From contig NZ_JAFICD010000009.1 in the NCBI RefSeq assembly GCF_017833525.1, forward strand, positions 186,001 to 250,000: a DNA stretch of 64,000 bases. Direction: 5' to 3'. The DNA is from Duganella sp. 1411. Its GTDB lineage: Bacteria > Pseudomonadota > Gammaproteobacteria > Burkholderiales > Burkholderiaceae_D. Below are positions 59,744 to 64,000 of this stretch, piece by piece. The translations under genes and the position numbers were made by a program. The notes beneath the pieces were generated by a model that had not been told where the DNA came from, did no database searches, and saw only the letters and a program-made list of their open reading frames with translations. Position 1 is the first letter of the stretch. Every line of letters starts with the position of its first letter.

Positions 59744-61243
59744 TCAGCCGTTTGCGCGGCCGATCAGGAAGTTCGACAGCAGCGGCACCGGACGGCCGGT
59801 CGCGCCTTTCGCGCCACCCGATTTCCATGCCGTGCCGGCGATGTCCAGGTGCGCCCACGTGTACTTGCGCGTGAAGTTCTCCAGGAACGCCGCCGCCGTG
59901 CACGAGGCGCCGCCCGGCGTGCCGATGTTGGCCAAGTCGGCGAAGTTCGACTTCAACTGCTCGTTGTACTCCTCGGTGATCGGCAGGCGCCACGCGGTGT
60001 CGCTGGCGGCTTTGCCGGCGGCCATGATCTCGTCGGCCAGCTGGTTGTGGACGTCGTCGTCGCGCGTGAACAGGCCGCTCTTGTGGTGGCCCAGCGCGAC
60101 GACGCAGGCGCCCGTCAGCGTGGCGATGTCGATCACCGTGGCCGGATTGAAGCGCTCGGCGTAGGTCAGCGCGTCGCACAGCACCAGACGGCCTTCGGCG
60201 TCGGTGTTGAGGATTTCGATGGTCAAACCGTTCATCGACGTGACGATGTCGCCCGGCTTGGTGGCGCGGCCCGACGGCATGTTCTCGCAGCTGGCGATCA
60301 CGCCGATCACGTTCAGCTTCAGGTCCATTTCGCCGATCGCGCGGAAGGTGCCCAGCACCGAGGCCGCGCCGCCCATGTCGTACTTCATTTCGTCCATGCC
60401 GGGACCGGCCTTGAGCGAGATGCCGCCGGTGTCGAAGGTGATGCCTTTACCGACCAGCACCACCGGCGCGTCCTTGGACTTGCCGCCCATGTGCTTGAGG
60501 ATGATGAACTTGGGCGGCTGCTCGCTGCCGTTGGTGACCGACAGGAAGCTGTTCATCTTCAGCGCCTCGAGCTGTTTGCGGTCGAGGATCTCGACGTCGA
60601 ACTTGTAGTCCTTGGCCAGTTTCTTCGCCGTGTTGGCCAGGTAGGTCGGGGTGCAGACGTTGGCCGACAGGTTGCCCAGCTCCTTGGTCAGGTCCATGCC
60701 GTTGGCGATCGCCACGGCCTGCGCCAGCGCCAGTTTGGTGGCGGCGCTGTTCGGCACCGCCAGGGCGACCTTCTTGACGCCGGCCGGCGCCGGATCTTTC
60801 TTGCTTTTCTGGCCGTCGGTGCGGAACGCGGCTTCGTGCGCGCCCTGCACCACGCAGCGGATCGCCCAATTGACGTCGCGCTCTTTCACTTCGGTCATCG
60901 GCAGTGCGATAATAGCGTCGCTCGCGCCCAGGGCCGAGAAAGCCTTCAACGTCGCCGAAACGCCGCTGGCGAAGCTTTTTTCGCTGACGGCGTCGTCGCT
61001 GCCCAGGCCGACCAGCAGCACGCGTTCGGCGCTGGCGCCCTTGACGCCGCGCAGCAGCAGGGTGGTGCCGGCTTTGCCGCTGATGTCGCCGGACTTGAGC
61101 GCGGCCGTGATCTCACCGGAGCCGTCCAGCGCTTTGGCAGCTTGCGACAGCTTTTTATTTTCGAACACCGCCACGGCGACGACGCCGGTCTTGGCCGAGT
61201 TGATGGTGTTTTTTGTGTCGAATGCTTTTATGCTAAAGTCCAT
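59744..61243 (-). CDS. pepA: Leucyl aminopeptidase (M17)
   Basis: A 499-residue cytosolic zinc/manganese aminopeptidase forming hexamers. M17 signature NTDAEGRLVLCDAL is present, along with the metal-ligand stretch GKGITFDTGGISLKAGPG and MKYDMGGAASVLG. Catalytic Lys and Arg lie in VGKGITFD and DAEGRLVL. Length matches PepA (~500). GGAGA before ATG 61243 supports the start. It diverges from lptF, the common proteobacterial arrangement. Confidence 0.96.
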   Translation of the reverse strand: MDFSIKAFDTKNTINSAKTGVVAVAVFENKKLSQAAKALDGSGEITAALKSGDISGKAGTTLLLRGVKGASAERVLLVGLGSDDAVSEKSFASGVSATLKAFSALGASDAIIALPMTEVKERDVNWAIRCVVQGAHEAAFRTDGQKSKKDPAPAGVKKVALAVPNSAATKLALAQAVAIANGMDLTKELGNLSANVCTPTYLANTAKKLAKDYKFDVEILDRKQLEALKMNSFLSVTNGSEQPPKFIILKHMGGKSKDAPVVLVGKGITFDTGGISLKAGPGMDEMKYDMGGAASVLGTFRAIGEMDLKLNVIGVIASCENMPSGRATKPGDIVTSMNGLTIEILNTDAEGRLVLCDALTYAERFNPATVIDIATLTGACVVALGHHKSGLFTRDDDVHNQLADEIMAAGKAASDTAWRLPITEEYNEQLKSNFADLANIGTPGGASCTAAAFLENFTRKYTWAHLDIAGTAWKSGGAKGATGRPVPLLSNFLIGRANG

Positions 61244-61355
61244 TTGATTCTCCGTGTGGTGTACGAATTGCCAGCCTGTTTGGCCTGATCGGCCGGGCTG
61301 TTATTAAACTTGTGGCCCTGTGACGAGCCCTTAACTACCGAATTATAACTTTCGA

Positions 61356-62507
61356 ATGATCTTTCAACGCACCCTACGACGTGAAATGGCCAGCACCGCC
61401 TTCGCCAGCTTCACGATCCTGTTCAGCGTTTGCGTTACCTGGACCTTGATCGGCATACTGGGCAAGGCCGCCGGCGGCAAGGTCGCCTCCAGCGACGTCG
61501 TCGCGCTCATCCTGTTCGCGACGGTGAATTATCTGCCAACTATCCTCATTCTCACCAGCTTTATTTCAGTGCTGATGGTGGTCACGCGCAGCTACCGCGA
61601 TTCCGAGATGGTGGTGTGGTTCGCCTCCGGCTTGAGCCTGACGCGCTGGGTGGCGCCGGTGCTGACCTTCGGCCTGCCGATGGTGCTGCTGACGGCTGCC
61701 CTGAGCTTCGTCGCCGCGCCGTGGGCCAAGGAAAAAAGCACCGAGTACGTCGAGCGCTTCGCCAAGCGCGAAGACCTGCAGAAGGTCTCGCCGGGCCAGT
61801 TCCGCGAATCGTCGTCGGCCAACCGCATCTTCTTCGTCGAAGGCGTCGCCGGCGAGACCTCGGTGGTGCAGAACGTGTTCGTCAACACCGTCGATAAAAA
61901 CGGCACCGCCGTCATCGTCGCGCGCGAGGGCGTGATCTCCACCGGGCCCAAAGGCGAGCGCTATCTGGTGCTCAAGAACGGCCGCCGCTACCAGGGCATG
62001 CCGGGACAGTCGGACTTCCAGACCATGGAGTTCGACACCTACAGCATGCGCGTGACCAGTCAGGCCCAGGACCTCGACTCCGAGCGCGACACCGATTCCG
62101 TGCCGACCATGGAGCTGCTCGCCGATAACAGCAACTCCGGCCGCGCGGAGCTGCTGTGGCGGATCGCCTCGCCGCTGACCTGCCTGGTGCTGGTGCTGCT
62201 GGCCATCCCGCTGGGCTTTGTCAATCCGCGCGCCGGCAGCTCTGCCAACCTGATTATCGCCTTGCTGATCTTCTTCTCGTACACCAACGCGGTCAAGCTG
62301 GTCGAGGCCAGCGTCAGGCAGGGCAAGTTCACCTTCGCGCTGTCGTGGTGGCCGCTGCACCTGATGGCCGCGCTGACGGTGCTCGGCCTGTTCGCCTGGA
62401 GGCTTAACCTGAACCACCGCTACCATCCGCTGGCCCTGCTGGCGGCGATGAAACGATCGCGCAACGCCGGCAAGAACGCGGCCGGTAACAAGGCGGTGGC
62501 GCCATGA
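61356..62507 (+). CDS. lptF: LPS export ABC transporter permease LptF
   Basis: A 383-residue inner-membrane protein that, with LptG and the LptB ATPase, extracts lipopolysaccharide for transport to the outer membrane. It starts MIFQRTLRREMASTAFASF and has six membrane helices (~15-35, 50-75, 100-120, 270-290, 300-320, 330-350) with a periplasmic beta-jellyroll domain (~125-260, SSSANRIFFVEGVAGETSVV). The LLWRIASPLTCLVLVLLAIP helix is typical. Its stop overlaps lptG by 4 nt. Confidence 0.95.
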   Translation: MIFQRTLRREMASTAFASFTILFSVCVTWTLIGILGKAAGGKVASSDVVALILFATVNYLPTILILTSFISVLMVVTRSYRDSEMVVWFASGLSLTRWVAPVLTFGLPMVLLTAALSFVAAPWAKEKSTEYVERFAKREDLQKVSPGQFRESSSANRIFFVEGVAGETSVVQNVFVNTVDKNGTAVIVAREGVISTGPKGERYLVLKNGRRYQGMPGQSDFQTMEFDTYSMRVTSQAQDLDSERDTDSVPTMELLADNSNSGRAELLWRIASPLTCLVLVLLAIPLGFVNPRAGSSANLIIALLIFFSYTNAVKLVEASVRQGKFTFALSWWPLHLMAALTVLGLFAWRLNLNHRYHPLALLAAMKRSRNAGKNAAGNKAVAP

Positions 62508-63673
62508 GGATCTTACAACGCTACTTCGCCGTCACCATCTTCCAGGCGGTGGCCTTTGTGCTGGTCGCCTTCCTGGCGCTGCAGGCCTTCATGGACTTGA
62601 CGGGCGAACTGCCGCGGGTCGGCAAGAACGGCTACGCGCTGCAGTACGTGCTGCTGTTCGTGGCGGTCAAGCTGCCGGGCCACGTGTACGAGGTGATGCC
62701 GCTGGCGGCGCTGATCGGCACCATTTATACGATGGCGCAGTTCGCGTCGACGTCCGAGTTCACCATCATGCGCGCCTCCAGCATGACCACCGGCATGGTG
62801 GCGTGGATGCTGGCCAAGATCGGCGTCGTGCTGGTGATTATCACCTTCATCTTCGGTGAGCTGATCACGCCGCGCACCGCGCCGCTGGCGGAAAAAATCA
62901 AACTCAGTGGGCGCGGCGCGGCGATTTCGACCGAGTTCCGCTCCGGCCTGTGGACCAAGGATATCGTCAAGTCCGAAGGCATGACCGGGGAGGTGATCGG
63001 TTCGCGCTTTTTCAACGTGCGCGAAGTGCGGCCGGACGGCAAACTGCTCGACGTCAAGCTGTACGAGTTCGATAACAACTTCCGCCTGCGCTCCATCACG
63101 GTGGCCACCACCGGCACCTACCAGGGCGGTAACAAGTGGCTGCTGTCGGGTGTGAAGGAAAACCTGTTCACCAATCCGGCGCTGCTCAAGCCGGGCAGCG
63201 AAGCCAATCTGGCGAACAATTACGCGCAGGGCAGCAGCATGATCGAGACGCGCGCCAGCGCCACCAAGGAGCTGATTTCCGAGATCACGCCGCGCATCCT
63301 GTCGGTGTCGCGCTCCGACCCGGAGCGCATGTCGGCCAGCGAGCTGGCGCTGTACACCCGCCACCTGCAGGAGAACAAGCAGGAGACGGAGCGCTTCAAG
63401 ATCGCGTTCTGGAAAAAACTGTTCGATCCGCTGGCGATCTTCGTGCTGATGGCGCTGGCGCTGCCGTTCGGCTACCTGCACACCCGCAGCGGCGGGGTCA
63501 GTCTCAAGATTTTCGTCGGCATCATGATCGGCGTGAGCTTCTTGTTGGTCAACACGCTGTTCTCGCATCTCGGGATGTTGAGCACCTGGCCGGCGGTCCT
63601 GACGGCGATCGCCCCGAGTTTAATTTTCCTGCTGCTGGCGCTGGGCGCCTTGTGGTGGGTGGAGCGGCATTAG
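62504..63673 (+). CDS. lptG: LPS export ABC transporter permease LptG
   Basis: A 389-residue partner of LptF with the same layout: N-terminal helices (MRILQRYFAVTIFQAVAFVL), a periplasmic jellyroll (~130-265, GRGAAISTEFRSGLWTKDIV), and C-terminal helices (WKKLFDPLAIFVLMALALPF, LKIFVGIMIGVSFLLVNTLF). The ATG (62504) overlaps the lptF stop. The chelatase-like gene's start codon directly follows its stop. Confidence 0.95.
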   Translation: MRILQRYFAVTIFQAVAFVLVAFLALQAFMDLTGELPRVGKNGYALQYVLLFVAVKLPGHVYEVMPLAALIGTIYTMAQFASTSEFTIMRASSMTTGMVAWMLAKIGVVLVIITFIFGELITPRTAPLAEKIKLSGRGAAISTEFRSGLWTKDIVKSEGMTGEVIGSRFFNVREVRPDGKLLDVKLYEFDNNFRLRSITVATTGTYQGGNKWLLSGVKENLFTNPALLKPGSEANLANNYAQGSSMIETRASATKELISEITPRILSVSRSDPERMSASELALYTRHLQENKQETERFKIAFWKKLFDPLAIFVLMALALPFGYLHTRSGGVSLKIFVGIMIGVSFLLVNTLFSHLGMLSTWPAVLTAIAPSLIFLLLALGALWWVERH

Positions 63674-64000
63674 ATGAGTAACACGTTGAATAAGCAGGCC
63701 CTGGTCCTTTTCGCGCACGGCGCCCGCGCCGCCTCGTGGGCGGCGCCGTTCGAGCGGCTGCGCGAGCTGACGCAGGCGCGCATGCCGGATGTCCCGGTAT
63801 CGCTGGCGTTTCTGGAGTTGATGGAGCCGCGCTTGCCGCAGCGGGTGGCGGCGCTGACGGCCGACGGCGTCACCCACATCACGGTGGTGCCGGTGTTCCT
63901 GGGGCAGGGCGGCCACGTGCTGCGCGACCTGCCGTTGATGGTCGATCAGCTGCGCATCGACCATCCGCAGACGACCATCGACGTGGTGGAGGCGGCCGGC
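63674..64000 (+). CDS. CbiX/SirB-family chelatase-like protein, 3' end outside window
   Basis: The first 109 residues of a small protein related to sirohydrochlorin (cobalto/ferro)chelatases. The metal-site His15 lies in LVLFAHGARAA, with VPVFLGQGGHVLRDLP holding the second conserved His. Short CbiX proteins are ~120-140 residues, so most of the gene is visible. The ATG follows the lptG stop directly (TAGATG). The metal and tetrapyrrole substrate cannot be told from the sequence. Confidence 0.85.
   Translation, partial: MSNTLNKQALVLFAHGARAASWAAPFERLRELTQARMPDVPVSLAFLELMEPRLPQRVAALTADGVTHITVVPVFLGQGGHVLRDLPLMVDQLRIDHPQTTIDVVEAAG

Overview
The window looks like a chromosomal segment of a high-GC betaproteobacterium of the Oxalobacteraceae (Duganella/Massilia-like). 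Reasons: about two-thirds GC in coding DNA, several PEP-CTERM sorted proteins, an acnD/prpF-type methylcitrate operon, a pepA/lptFG divergent pair, and a T2SS-like cluster of the kind I remember being called 'predicted secretion system X' in betaproteobacterial annotations. The genus is inference. No rRNA, tRNA, IS element, prophage or CRISPR array was found.

Layout. 1-7.7 kb: secreted proteins (a 5'-truncated ExeM/NucH-like nuclease, a PEP-CTERM protein, a large S8 subtilase, a second PEP-CTERM protein). 8.2-17.7 kb: one tightly overlapping operon of a T2SS/type IV pilus-like machine: pseudopilin, inner-membrane platform, ATPase, four small PilM/N/O/P-like assembly proteins, a lipoprotein secretin with an N-terminal repeat domain, and three more pseudopilins. 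17.8-27.2 kb: housekeeping genes (murJ, rpsT, rluE-like, icd, a serine hydrolase, a cold shock gene, clpS-clpA). 27.4-37.3 kb: PEP-CTERM protein, M4 metallopeptidase and two tandem tricorn-like S41 peptidases. 37.3-43.2 kb: a 24-bp tandem repeat array, a sigma-54 promoter with a 15-bp inverted repeat, an orphan FtsX/MacB-like permease, and an opposing operon of alpha/beta hydrolase, LytS-type kinase and LytTR regulator. 43.2-52.8 kb: complete propionate/2-methylcitrate locus (prpR divergent from prpB-prpC-acnD-prpF-prpE) with a visible sigma-54 promoter and PrpR-like half-sites. 52.9-64 kb: a multi-PAS GGDEF/EAL protein, xthA, an AT-rich gap, small uncharacterised genes, a fluoroacetate-dehalogenase-like hydrolase, pepA, lptF, lptG and the start of a CbiX-like chelatase gene.

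How it fits together. The secreted peptidases and nuclease suit a polymer-degrading environmental bacterium, and the T2SS-like machine could export some of them, though nothing in the sequence links them directly. Propionate is activated by PrpE and converted through PrpC, AcnD/PrpF and PrpB to pyruvate and succinate, under PrpR and RpoN. Three interspersed repeat families lie between genes: a palindromic 'ACGTAGGGCGGATTA' element at six loci, a palindromic GGGGTCG element at two, and a short 'AGCCCGTGTAGAA' element at two. They are probably REP-like and may act as terminators. The most distinctive sites are the sigma-54 promoter plus inverted repeat before the orphan permease, the 24-bp tandem array next to it, the T2SS-like cluster, and a terminator-like hairpin just before the GGDEF/EAL gene.
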